Source: an uncultured Clostridia bacterium (GTDB lineage Bacteria; Bacillota; Clostridia; Lachnospirales; Anaerotignaceae). Taken from it: a DNA stretch of 8,442 nt. A program made the position numbers and the translations under genes. The notes under the pieces were generated by a model that saw only the letters and a list, made by a program, of their open reading frames with translations, made no database searches and was not told where the DNA came from. Shown piece after piece: positions 1 to 4,915 of the stretch. Numbering within the stretch: position 1 is the stretch's first letter; the number at the start of each line of letters is the position of its first letter. The stretch spans positions 1 through 8,442 of the forward strand of contig CAJUNT010000058.1 of assembly GCA_910587735.1 (NCBI GenBank). The letters run 5' to 3'.

Positions 1-55
1 TATTTAGAAGTTTATGTAATTAAGAACCCCATGCCTTTAGGCGTGGGAGTGTCAG
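1..55 (+). mobile_element. Right-end remnant of an IS200/IS605-type (TnpB-family) element
   Basis: Bases 28-47 form a hairpin with an 8-bp stem (CCCATGCC against GGCGTGGG, one T-G wobble) and a TTTA loop, followed by AGTGTCAG. This arrangement is what I know from the right ends of IS200/IS605-family elements, where the hairpin is read by the TnpA transposase and, in TnpB elements, overlaps the 3' end of the guide RNA scaffold. Plus-strand frame 1 is open from the left edge to a stop at 91-93, so the tail of a tnpB-like gene could enter here, but 30 codons are too few to recognise. The element would run leftward out of the window, with its end near 53-55 inside merR. No transposase is visible, so the family call rests on the hairpin and on the truncation of merR. 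Confidence 0.6.
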
Positions 56-320
56 GAGAACGAAATAATGCAAGCCGTTCTGAAAGAGAGTAATCTCCTC
101 TTCCTACCATATCAATAAATGTTCTAATTTCTTTAATAGATAATCCCGATTTTTTTAAACATTCAATCACTTTCAGCCATTCATAATCTTTATCACTGAA
201 CATACGAATACCCCCCTTGGAGCGTTCTACAAGGGGAAGAAGTTCCTCTTTATCATAATAGCGAAGTGTAGACGCAGGGATATGTAATATTTTTGCTATT
301 TCACCAACTGTATATAACAT
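12..320 (-). pseudogene. MerR-family transcriptional regulator, C-terminus truncated by IS end
   Basis: Residues 1-70 are a clear MerR winged helix-turn-helix: MLYTVGEIAKILHIPASTLR, then YYDKEELLP and GGIRMFSD, the usual DNA-contacting helix and wing. Residues 48-87 begin the dimerisation helix (ECLKKSGLSIKEIRTFIDMV, ERLALF). Intact relatives go on for some 30-50 residues after the ERLALF segment. Here the reading frame runs from about residue 89 into the IS-end hairpin and stops at 102 residues with an unrelated Pro/Gly-rich tail. The start at 318-320 has an AAGGAG site 8 nt upstream; an upstream extension of the frame has no such signal. It faces a flavodoxin gene whose promoter has MerR-type geometry, so that gene is the likely target. 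Relatives of this type (AdhR/NmlR-like) answer aldehyde or redox stress; the inducer here is unknown. The shortened coiled coil probably weakens dimerisation, though the DNA-binding part is complete. Confidence 0.85.
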
Positions 321-352
321 AATAAATCTCCTTAAAATATTTAGAATAGATA

Positions 353-383
353 TTGACTTAAAGCATACTTTAAGTAGTATGAT
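353..383 (+). promoter_or_regulatory. MerR-type promoter and operator of the flavodoxin gene
   Basis: A -35 box TTGACT (353-358) and a -10 box TATGAT (378-383) are separated by 19 bp. This long spacer is the hallmark of promoters that MerR proteins untwist to activate. A perfect palindrome, ACTTAAAG-CATA-CTTTAAGT (356-375), lies over the spacer and the end of the -35 box, where MerR dimers bind. Transcription would start near 390 and read into the flavodoxin gene. Confidence 0.8.
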
Positions 384-395
384 AATGATAAACTG

Positions 396-424
396 ATTAT
401 AAAATATTTCAATATTAAAGTCAA
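396..424 (-). promoter_or_regulatory. Sigma-A promoter of merR
   Basis: On the minus strand TTGACT (419-424) and TATAAT (396-401) are 17 bp apart, a near-perfect housekeeping promoter. Its start point near 389 almost touches the predicted plus-strand start near 390. The two promoters therefore face each other and RNA polymerase could not occupy both at once. The merR transcript would pass over the palindrome at 356-375, so bound MerR could also limit its own synthesis. Confidence 0.75.
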
Positions 425-454
425 TGAAGCATATAATAAGGAGGATAATTTGAT

Positions 455-931
455 ATGAGTAATGTATTAGTGGCATATTTTAGTGCAAGTGGCGTGACTG
501 CAAAAGTAGCGAAAACACTGTCAAATGAAATCGGAGCAACACTTTTTGAAATTGTGCCAGAAGTTCACTACACAAATGCAGATTTGAATTGGCAAGACAG
601 TAAAAGCAGAAGCTCTATTGAAATGAATGATAGAAATTGTCGCCCCGCAATTCGTACTGTTGTAGAAAATATGAATCAATATGATGTTGTATTTGTAGGT
701 TTCCCAATATGGTGGTATAGAGAGCCATCTATTATTGATACATTTATGGAGTCATATGATTTTAGCGGTAAAACAGTTGTTCCTTTTGCGACATCTGGTG
801 GTAGTGGTATGGGCGATACTGTAAAAAATATGAATGCCTTATCAGATAATGCAAATGTAGTAGAAGGAAAACGATTTTTTGCAAATGTATCAGCAAATGA
901 AATTGCAGTATGGGCATCAAAATGGCTGTAA
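455..931 (+). CDS. Flavodoxin family protein
   Basis: A 158-residue cytoplasmic FMN-binding electron carrier or small NAD(P)H-dependent reductase of the flavodoxin fold. The first strand and phosphate loop read VLVAYFSASGVTAKVAKTL (residues 4-22). The second flavin-contacting segment is VVFVGFPIWWYREPS (78-92), with aromatic residues suited to stacking on the isoalloxazine ring. The third is VVPFATSGGSGMG (108-120). Its length and the YFSxSGxT loop fit the short flavodoxins common in anaerobic Firmicutes. The ATG has AAGGAGG at 438-444, 10 nt upstream. It stands alone between a MerR-type promoter and a strong terminator, so it is a one-gene transcript probably induced by MerR. Such MerR-flavodoxin pairs are usually linked to redox or electrophile stress; the partner and substrate cannot be read from the sequence. 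Confidence 0.9.
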   Translation: MSNVLVAYFSASGVTAKVAKTLSNEIGATLFEIVPEVHYTNADLNWQDSKSRSSIEMNDRNCRPAIRTVVENMNQYDVVFVGFPIWWYREPSIIDTFMESYDFSGKTVVPFATSGGSGMGDTVKNMNALSDNANVVEGKRFFANVSANEIAVWASKWL

Positions 932-993
932 ATTGTATATAGAAAAGTCATTTGTAATAAAAAGTAAATTTCATATTTCATTTTTAAAATGAT

Positions 994-1031
994 AATAACA
1001 GCGGTATATTTGTATACTGCTGTTATTTTTT
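994..1031 (+). terminator. Intrinsic terminator of the flavodoxin gene
   Basis: A 15-bp stem (994-1008 with 1013-1027, one G-T pair) closed by a TTTG loop runs into TTTTTT. It is strong and properly oriented for the plus-strand transcript. The 5' arm starts with AATAA, which gives some U-tract capacity on the minus strand as well. Confidence 0.85.
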
Positions 1032-1066
1032 AAAATTATGTAAATTTATAAGTTGCTTTTTTAGTA

Positions 1067-1095
1067 TTGACAATATTTGTTTGTTGTTGTATTAT
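1067..1095 (+). promoter_or_regulatory. Sigma-A promoter of the stalk-domain protein gene
   Basis: TTGACA (1067-1072) and TATTAT (1090-1095) are 17 bp apart, close to consensus. The start point would be near 1102. This leaves an untranslated leader of about 120 nt before the ATG at 1221, long for this organism's other genes. Confidence 0.75.
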
Positions 1096-1101
1096 GTAAC
1101 T

Positions 1102-1220
1102 GTAATAGTAATAACACAATATCATATTATATAGGGGGTGTGATTTATGTTATAACAATTTTATTTACATAATGTTGTTTATTTGTAATATGTGATTTGT
1201 CACAAAAAGGAGGTATGATT
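1102..1220 (+). promoter_or_regulatory. Long 5' leader with a two-codon upstream frame and an RBS-adjacent hairpin
   Basis: Inside the leader an AGGGGG sequence (1133-1138) sits 8 nt before ATG-TTA-TAA (1147-1155), a minimal Met-Leu-stop frame. Bases 1191-1204 form a small TGTGA-TTTG-TCACA hairpin that ends one or two bases before the AAAGGAGG ribosome binding site of the main gene. I recognise no known riboswitch or T-box. The regulatory meaning is inferred from placement only. Confidence 0.35.
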
Positions 1221-2516
1221 ATGAAAAAGAAAAGTATTATAACGGTTTTCGTATGCTGTTTATTGTATTGTGTTACAGCATTCGCTAACAATATGACAAT
1301 AGAGGATTTTGTTGGTGTGGATAGTGCAGACAAAATTACTATGGTTTATATAGAGTGTGGGAACTATGGTATAGAATTTCCTATTGTAGAAAAAAACGAA
1401 ATACAAGAGATGTATCAAGCGCTTATGGATATGCCTATTGAGCAATCTATGCCAAAATCTGATTATTTTAAAATGAATCAACATACTAATTTAAATGATA
1501 ATATTCATTCTAAAAGAAGTTTTTATGATGTTAAAATATATATGGACCAAAGAGGAAAAGGATTGATAGTTGACAAACAATTCACTGTTTCAGTTGATAA
1601 AATATATCATGATGATTGGGTATTTGCCTCTGGAAGCAGTGACATAGGGAAAGAAAATGAATTTTACAAATATATCACTGAAAAAGCAAAAACAAAACAG
1701 AAATATTTTTTTGAATTAGAAAAATCTGATATGTATCAAAATCATGTATTTGTGGAGAATGAAAAACTCTCTTATGAATGGGGAAAACCTTATTTCAATA
1801 AAAATAATCAGTTAATGGTACCTTTTAAAGAATTAAAAACTGCTTTAGGCGTACCATCAAGCACTTATCATACAAAAGAGCAAACCATTACAATAAGAAA
1901 AAATGACCCTGTACCATTATATGGAGAGGTGATAGATGATGTTATTTATGTACCTGTAAGAACATTTGCAGAAATGCTCAAATATCATATTTATTGGGAT
2001 AATGATTTAAAAACGGTACTGATTACAGAAAATGATAATATAGAATTGTGGAACAGAAGAAATATTTATGCTCCTCAAAGTCGTATTGTAACAGAAGAAT
2101 ATACATTAAATTTACCAGAAAACATTAGCCATGAAGTATCTGGTTTAAATGATGACACAATTTATTTTTGCGATTATAAAAATGATGTGACATTAGGTTA
2201 TATTAAAAAATATATAAATGTTGATGAAGGATTTGATTTTCAAAAAGAGTATGAAAATAAAAAGTTAGGCTCTATTTCAGACAATTTTTTGAGTATTCTG
2301 GGAATACGCCTTCATGACAAAGAAAACAAATTTCAAATGATGTCTGGCGATTCTAATTATGCTGATTATGAAATGTGGATAGGTTCAGAAGAAAGTTCTA
2401 GCACAGACTACTACTTTTTTGTAAATGGAAAAAATATATATGTTATAGCTTTTGATGAAAGACAGATTAATCGTGCAGAACAGGAAAAAATTGTTTCTAC
2501 ATTTGAATATCGCTAA
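1221..2516 (+). CDS. Secreted stalk-domain (copper amine oxidase N-terminal-like) protein
   Basis: A 431-residue exported protein. Residues 1-22 are a signal peptide: MKKK, a hydrophobic core, and cleavage likely after TAFA. Residues about 190-270 match the stalk/copper amine oxidase N-terminal-like domain (PF07833): KPYFNKNNQLMVPFKELKTA, then VIYVPVRTFAEML and a closing strand ending TVLIT. In this family the pair 'hhVPhRthaEhLG...hhWD' is typical, and YVPVRTFAEML..HIYWDND fits it. Residues 25-170 and 275-431 match nothing I can name; they are rich in Asp, Asn and Tyr. The start at 1221 is chosen because AAGGAGG (1207-1213) is 7 nt upstream; an in-frame ATG at 1215 and a TTG at 1197 are too close to it or precede it. 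The gene is monocistronic. Stalk domains usually act as extracellular or wall-associated structural modules; any copper or amine oxidase activity is not implied. Confidence 0.8.
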   Translation: MKKKSIITVFVCCLLYCVTAFANNMTIEDFVGVDSADKITMVYIECGNYGIEFPIVEKNEIQEMYQALMDMPIEQSMPKSDYFKMNQHTNLNDNIHSKRSFYDVKIYMDQRGKGLIVDKQFTVSVDKIYHDDWVFASGSSDIGKENEFYKYITEKAKTKQKYFFELEKSDMYQNHVFVENEKLSYEWGKPYFNKNNQLMVPFKELKTALGVPSSTYHTKEQTITIRKNDPVPLYGEVIDDVIYVPVRTFAEMLKYHIYWDNDLKTVLITENDNIELWNRRNIYAPQSRIVTEEYTLNLPENISHEVSGLNDDTIYFCDYKNDVTLGYIKKYINVDEGFDFQKEYENKKLGSISDNFLSILGIRLHDKENKFQMMSGDSNYADYEMWIGSEESSSTDYYFFVNGKNIYVIAFDERQINRAEQEKIVSTFEYR

Positions 2517-2577
2517 AAAAGTAAAAACATTGCAATTTAATATAAAAATTTATAATATAAAATGGATACAAAAGTAA

Positions 2578-2606
2578 TCCCCTGCCTATTTATTTTGGAC
2601 AGGGGA
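2578..2606. terminator. Hairpin between convergent genes, possible bidirectional terminator
   Basis: TCCCCTG (2578-2584) pairs with CAGGGGA (2600-2606), extended by an inner CC/GG pair with a bulged A. It lies between the stop of the plus-strand stalk protein and the stop of the minus-strand XRE gene. Neither side has a full T-tract (AATATT on plus, ATTACTTTTG on minus), so efficiency is uncertain. It is the only stable stem in the 162-bp gap; the rest is featureless AT-rich DNA. Confidence 0.5.
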
Positions 2607-2678
2607 AATATTACAAAATGAAAAAAATATATTAACAAAAAAGCATATACAAACAAATTAAAATATAAAACTATATAG

Positions 2679-3038
2679 TCAGTCATTGTTAAAATATTGA
2701 AGTTTAAAATCATGATAGTATTCCAAAAAATGTAATGTTTTTAACAACTGATAATCATTAAAACTTGCAATTAAATTTTTTAATTCACAATCATAAAATG
2801 TTGCATCTTTGTTGTATTGGTGTACAACAAGAGAATCTTCTAATAAATCATCTAGTGTCACATCTAATACATTAGCAATTTCAGAAAGCTTATTGATATT
2901 AAATTTATTTTTACCATGTTCTAAATTAGAAATATTACTTTGAGAAGCATTTATACATTTCGCTAATTCTTTTTGAGAAATCTTTTTTTGTTTTCTAAAA
3001 AAATTTACTTTTTTTCCAAGTTTAACAGTATCATACAT
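2679..3038 (-). CDS. XRE-family (Cro/C1-type HTH) transcriptional regulator
   Basis: A 119-residue DNA-binding protein. Residues 9-66 are a Cro/C1-type helix-turn-helix with SQKELAKCINASQSNISNLE (21-40) covering the turn and recognition helix, and LSEIANVLDVTLDDLL (51-66) the closing helices. Residues 84-112 form a predicted helical tail (ELKNLIASFNDYQLLKTLHF) like that of small clostridial XRE regulators. I start it at the ATG at 3036-3038, 10 nt after GAAAGG. A TTG at 3054-3056 would add six residues but would put that GAAAGG inside the gene. It is the second gene of a pair: the upstream regulator's stop (3053-3055) lies just before this ribosome site, so the two are co-transcribed and probably translationally coupled. 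Binding target and signal are unknown. Confidence 0.85.
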   Translation of the reverse strand: MYDTVKLGKKVNFFRKQKKISQKELAKCINASQSNISNLEHGKNKFNINKLSEIANVLDVTLDDLLEDSLVVHQYNKDATFYDCELKNLIASFNDYQLLKTLHFLEYYHDFKLQYFNND

Positions 3039-3052
3039 AATAAACAAACCTT

Positions 3053-3382
3053 TCAAATAAATTCTAATAATAATTTATATATAAATTTCTTTTCCTGTGG
3101 TTTTAAATGAGAAAGATTTTTAAAAATTTCATTTTGTAATAAAATATTACTGCTTTTATTATAAATATTATACTGCTGAAAACTGATATGAAAAAAATTT
3201 GCTAAGTCAACTGCAATTTCTACAGAAGGTATTGCAATTCCCCTTTCTATTTTACCTAAATAAGATTCATGTATACTTAATTGTTCAGCAACATCAATCA
3301 ATTTAAAACTTGTATTTTTTCTAAGCACTCTAATTGTTTTTCCAAATTCTATATAATTAAATATAAATACTCCGCCTTTCAT
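3053..3382 (-). CDS. XRE-family transcriptional regulator, start codon uncertain
   Basis: A Cro/C1-type helix-turn-helix protein, 109 residues from the ATG at 3380-3382. Residues 14-70 are the HTH (LIDVAEQLSIHESYLGKIER at 28-47), and 83-109 a short helical tail (EIFKNLSHLKPQEKKFIYKL). It is a divergent paralogue of the next gene, with the same layout. The start is odd. The ATG has no upstream Shine-Dalgarno sequence and lies only about 11 nt after a possible -10 box (TATTAT at 3393-3398). A Shine-Dalgarno-like AAAGGCGGAG (3370-3379) occurs inside the frame, 5 nt before an ATA codon (3362-3364). That ATA aligns exactly with the paralogue's ATG (IFNYIEFGK against MYDTVKLGK). Either the mRNA is nearly leaderless and uses the ATG, or ATA initiates. 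Conserved target and signal are unknown. Confidence 0.8.
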   Translation of the reverse strand: MKGGVFIFNYIEFGKTIRVLRKNTSFKLIDVAEQLSIHESYLGKIERGIAIPSVEIAVDLANFFHISFQQYNIYNKSSNILLQNEIFKNLSHLKPQEKKFIYKLLLEFI

Positions 3383-3392
3383 AAAAATATAA

Positions 3393-3420
3393 ATAATATT
3401 TATGGATATTATATTTACAA
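3393..3420 (-). promoter_or_regulatory. Possible promoter of the XRE gene pair
   Basis: On the minus strand TTGTAA (3415-3420) and TATTAT (3393-3398) are 16 bp apart. The region 3383-3492 is over 85% A+T, so such boxes arise easily. If used, the start point would be near 3386, a few nt before the ATG at 3382. Confidence 0.35.
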
Positions 3421-3492
3421 AATTACATAATTATAATATTATTAGATATAAATAAAAGAATTATAAATATATTCAATAAATTGGTGATAAAT

Positions 3493-3606
3493 ATGAAAGA
3501 CACAACTGCAAATTTTAAAATAAATAACGAAGTATTGAAAAAATATACAGGAAAGGCAGAAAATTTAATATTGCCTAATACCATTACAAAAATTGAAATT
3601 TTATAG
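3493..3606 (+). pseudogene. Remnant of a BspA-like leucine-rich repeat protein
   Basis: A 37-residue frame with ATG at 3493 after a weak GGTGAT. Its core, FKINNEVLKKYTGKAENLIL (residues 8-27) followed by PNTITKI, matches the entry module of BspA-type (LRR_5) surface proteins, which typically read 'F.I.NGVL.KYTG...NVVIP.GVT.IG'. In intact proteins this is followed by a series of 'AF..C..L..I.IP..V' repeats; here the frame stops (TAG) directly after TKIEIL. A neighbouring frame (about 3609-3640) could carry a few more decayed residues, but I cannot prove it. It is probably the leftover 5' end of a lost or deleted gene, although short proteins with this one module do exist. The stretch 3607-3635 beyond it shows nothing else. 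Confidence 0.5.
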
Positions 3607-3635
3607 TATTTTAAATGGAATTCACAGTGTTTTTC

Positions 3636-3664
3636 TTGACGTATGTTAATAAATTTTATATAAT
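3636..3664 (+). promoter_or_regulatory. Sigma-A promoter of yajC
   Basis: TTGACG (3636-3641) and TATAAT (3659-3664) are separated by 17 bp, nearly ideal. The start point would be near 3671, giving a leader of about 39 nt with AAGGAGA at 3696-3702. Confidence 0.8.
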
Positions 3665-3709
3665 AATGTATTGTATATGAAGTTTATAGAAAGATAAGGA
3701 GAATGTAGC

Positions 3710-4201
3710 ATGAATTTAACAACATTTTTATTAGATGTCAGTACACCAATTATACCATCTAGTGGTGGTACACAAGCGGCTGCACCTGTTGCAGATGCCG
3801 CATCACAAGCCGCACAACAGCAAGCAGCAGGAGGATTTGCAAGCAATCCTTTTATGGTGATTATAATGTATTGTGTCATTATATTCGCAGTAATGTATTT
3901 CTTTTCTATTCGTCCAACCAAAAAAAGAGAACAAAAATTAGAAGAAATGAGAAACGCTATTTCTGTTGGTGATACAGTGGTATTAAACAGTGGTTTATTC
4001 GGCAAAGTTGCAGATATTACAGCAGAATGTTTTGTAATTGAATTTGGTACAAATAAAGGTGTCAAAATACCTGTGTTGAAACAGGAAGTATTTGCGAAAA
4101 GAGAGCCTAATCTCTCTAATAAAGAAATCGAACAGCCTAAAGAAGAAAAAGAAAAAAAAGGTTTTCTTGGATTGGGTAAGAAAAAAGAAGAATCGGAATA
4201 A
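3710..4201 (+). CDS. yajC: Preprotein translocase subunit YajC
   Basis: A 163-residue single-span membrane protein, an accessory of the SecDF part of the Sec translocon. Residues 1-46 are an extracytoplasmic, Ala/Gln/Ser-rich segment with low complexity. Residues 47-66 are the membrane helix (PFMVIIMYCVIIFAVMYFF), followed by the family signature IRPTKKREQKLEEMRNAI (68-85). Then comes the small cytoplasmic beta domain VGDTVVLNSGLFGKVADI (86-103) through KGVKIPVLKQEV (116-127). Residues 134-163 are a strongly charged Lys/Glu tail. Typical YajC is about 85-110 residues; the excess is the N-terminal leader and the C-terminal tail, both common in Clostridia. Here the gene has its own promoter and terminator, and no tgt or secDF beside it within the window, so it appears to be transcribed alone. 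Confidence 0.93.
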   Translation: MNLTTFLLDVSTPIIPSSGGTQAAAPVADAASQAAQQQAAGGFASNPFMVIIMYCVIIFAVMYFFSIRPTKKREQKLEEMRNAISVGDTVVLNSGLFGKVADITAECFVIEFGTNKGVKIPVLKQEVFAKREPNLSNKEIEQPKEEKEKKGFLGLGKKKEESE

Positions 4202-4205
4202 TCAT

Positions 4206-4228
4206 AAAAAGCCCTAAGGGGCTTTTTT
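4206..4228 (+). terminator. Intrinsic terminator of yajC
   Basis: AAAAAGCCC (4206-4214), a TAAG loop and GGGCTTTTT (4219-4227), running into a T-tract to 4228. It starts 4 nt after the stop codon. A-tract and T-tract on both sides make it usable in either direction. Confidence 0.9.
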
Positions 4229-4248
4229 AGATTGTAAAAAATTGTGAT

Positions 4249-4339
4249 ACAATTCCGAACGCAAAGTTAAAGTTCTTTGTCAAACTTTCTTTCAAGAAAG
4301 TTTGTAGGTGTGGACGAAGTCCACAAATAAAATAATAAT
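4249..4339 (+). repeat. Two-hairpin dispersed element, copy A
   Basis: The element starts at ACAATTCCGAA and ends at ACAAATAAAATAATAAT. Hairpin 1 (4281-4304) is a perfect 11-bp inverted repeat around TC, with sequence CAAACTTTCTT on the 5' arm. Hairpin 2 (4309-4325) is TGTGGAC-GAA-GTCCACA. They are joined by a 4-nt linker, TAGG. It lies 47 nt after the yajC stop, beyond the gene's own terminator, and in the gene's orientation. Copies B (8373-8442) and C (4779-4872, inverted) share the same layout. No coding capacity is credible. Confidence 0.85.
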
Positions 4340-4406
4340 GTTTTAAATCCTTTTAACCTTTTCGTTAAAACTTTATAATATATATTTTCTTAATAAAATA
4401 TCGTTT

Positions 4407-4442
4407 CATAAAAACCATGGATGCTGTCCCATGGTTTTTATG
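4407..4442 (+). promoter_or_regulatory. Perfect 14-bp hairpin directly before a ribosome binding site (attenuator or terminator)
   Basis: CATAAAAACCATGG (4407-4420) and CCATGGTTTTTATG (4429-4442) are perfect inverted repeats around an 8-nt loop, ATGCTGTC. The GGTTTTT in the 3' arm gives a terminator-like CCATGG stem with a U-tract. The next gene's AAAGGAG begins 3 nt later (4445-4451). The stem must therefore be passed or melted for the gene to be expressed from upstream, as in an attenuator. An upstream -10-like TATAAT (4374-4379) has no good -35 box. No alternative antiterminator pairing is obvious. Confidence 0.55.
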
Positions 4443-4456
4443 AGAAAGGAGCTATT

Positions 4457-4690
4457 ATGAAGAATACAAAAAAATACAAAATTATCATATTACTTTCTTA
4501 TTTTATTTCCATATTTGTTTGGAATATTTTCCGCTTTTTGTTACAGTTGATACAATATGCTGTTTTTAAATTGTCGGGAAATTACATAGATATTTTTAAT
4601 TTAAATCATACTTCTGTTGCAGTTGCAATGATAGCAGTTTCTATTATTATTTATTGTATGATATCAATATGGGAATGTGAAAAGAAATGA
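4457..4690 (+). CDS. Small two-helix membrane protein of unknown function
   Basis: A 77-residue protein that I do not recognise. Residues 1-7 are basic (MKNTKKYK). A first membrane helix covers about 8-30 (IIILLSYFISIFVWNIFRFLL), and a short polar loop with Asn and Asp (40-52) leads to a second helix at about 53-72 (VAVAMIAVSIIIYCMISIW), ending in ECEKK. Both ends are probably cytoplasmic by the positive-inside rule. The start at 4457 is set by AAAGGAG 5 nt upstream; an ATG at 4421 in the loop of the preceding hairpin lacks one. The gene is alone between a hairpin at 4407-4442 and a terminator at 4726-4766. Small proteins of this shape include transport accessory subunits, toxins of type I systems and stress peptides; nothing in the sequence decides between them. 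Confidence 0.6.
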   Translation: MKNTKKYKIIILLSYFISIFVWNIFRFLLQLIQYAVFKLSGNYIDIFNLNHTSVAVAMIAVSIIIYCMISIWECEKK

Positions 4691-4725
4691 AATCATAATA
4701 AAAAGAAAATATTGAAATAAATTTT

Positions 4726-4766
4726 AAAGGGGGAAATTTTTCACAAATGAAAAAATTCCCCTTTTA
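4726..4766. terminator. Bidirectional terminator between convergent transcripts
   Basis: AAAGGGGGAAATTTTTCA (4726-4743) pairs with TGAAAAAATTCCCCTTT (4748-4764) with one bulge and one mismatch, around CAAA. TTTTATTTAT follows on the plus strand and TTTAAAATTTATTT on the minus strand. It can end the small membrane gene from the left and, from the right, the pstS-like operon, which has no other terminator after its stop. Confidence 0.75.
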
Positions 4767-4778
4767 TTTATGCAATTT

Positions 4779-4872
4779 ATTATTATTTTATTTTTGTGGG
4801 TTTTACCCACACCCACCAACTTTTTTGAAAAAAAGTTGGACAAAAAACTTTATATTATGTATTCGGAATTGT
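4779..4872 (-). repeat. Two-hairpin dispersed element, copy C (inverted and diverged)
   Basis: Read on the minus strand it begins ACAATTCCGAA and ends ACAAAAATAAAATAATAAT, as copy A does. Hairpin 1 (4816-4839) keeps an 11-bp perfect stem, but two pairs are swapped against copies A and B. Hairpin 2 (4795-4811) keeps a 7-bp stem, ACCCACA against TGTGGGT, again with two swapped pairs. The linker is TGGG instead of TAGG. It lies 43 nt downstream of the stop of the minus-strand pstS-like gene and in that gene's direction. A plus-strand open frame over it (Pro-Pro-Thr-Phe-Leu-Lys-Lys-Ser-Trp) is just the repeat translated. Confidence 0.8.
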
Positions 4873-4915
4873 TTCGTTATTTTATATTATGCGTTGGGGA
4901 TTATTTCATTATTTA

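Noticed and set aside
1..93. Plus-strand frame 1, open from the left edge, as the C-terminus of TnpB
   Set aside because: Only 30 codons are visible, no TnpB motif occurs in them, and part lies over merR sequence. It is mentioned under the IS end but not called as a gene.
1102..1220. Riboswitch in the long leader of the stalk-protein gene
   Set aside because: No known aptamer consensus is recognisable, and no terminator-antiterminator pair is seen; only small weak stems are present.
4241..4253. ATTGT-GAT-ACAAT palindrome as a conserved part of the element
   Set aside because: Copy C keeps only the ACAATTCCGAA side, so the palindrome is not conserved and is probably chance.
4281..4325. Hairpins of the repeat as ordinary intrinsic terminators
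   Set aside because: Neither hairpin is followed by a T-tract in any copy, and yajC already has a complete terminator upstream of copy A.
4351..4370. TTTTAAC-CTTTTC-GTTAAAA inverted repeat after copy A as a third hairpin of the element
   Set aside because: It is nearly all A/T, weak, and absent from copy C at the matching place.
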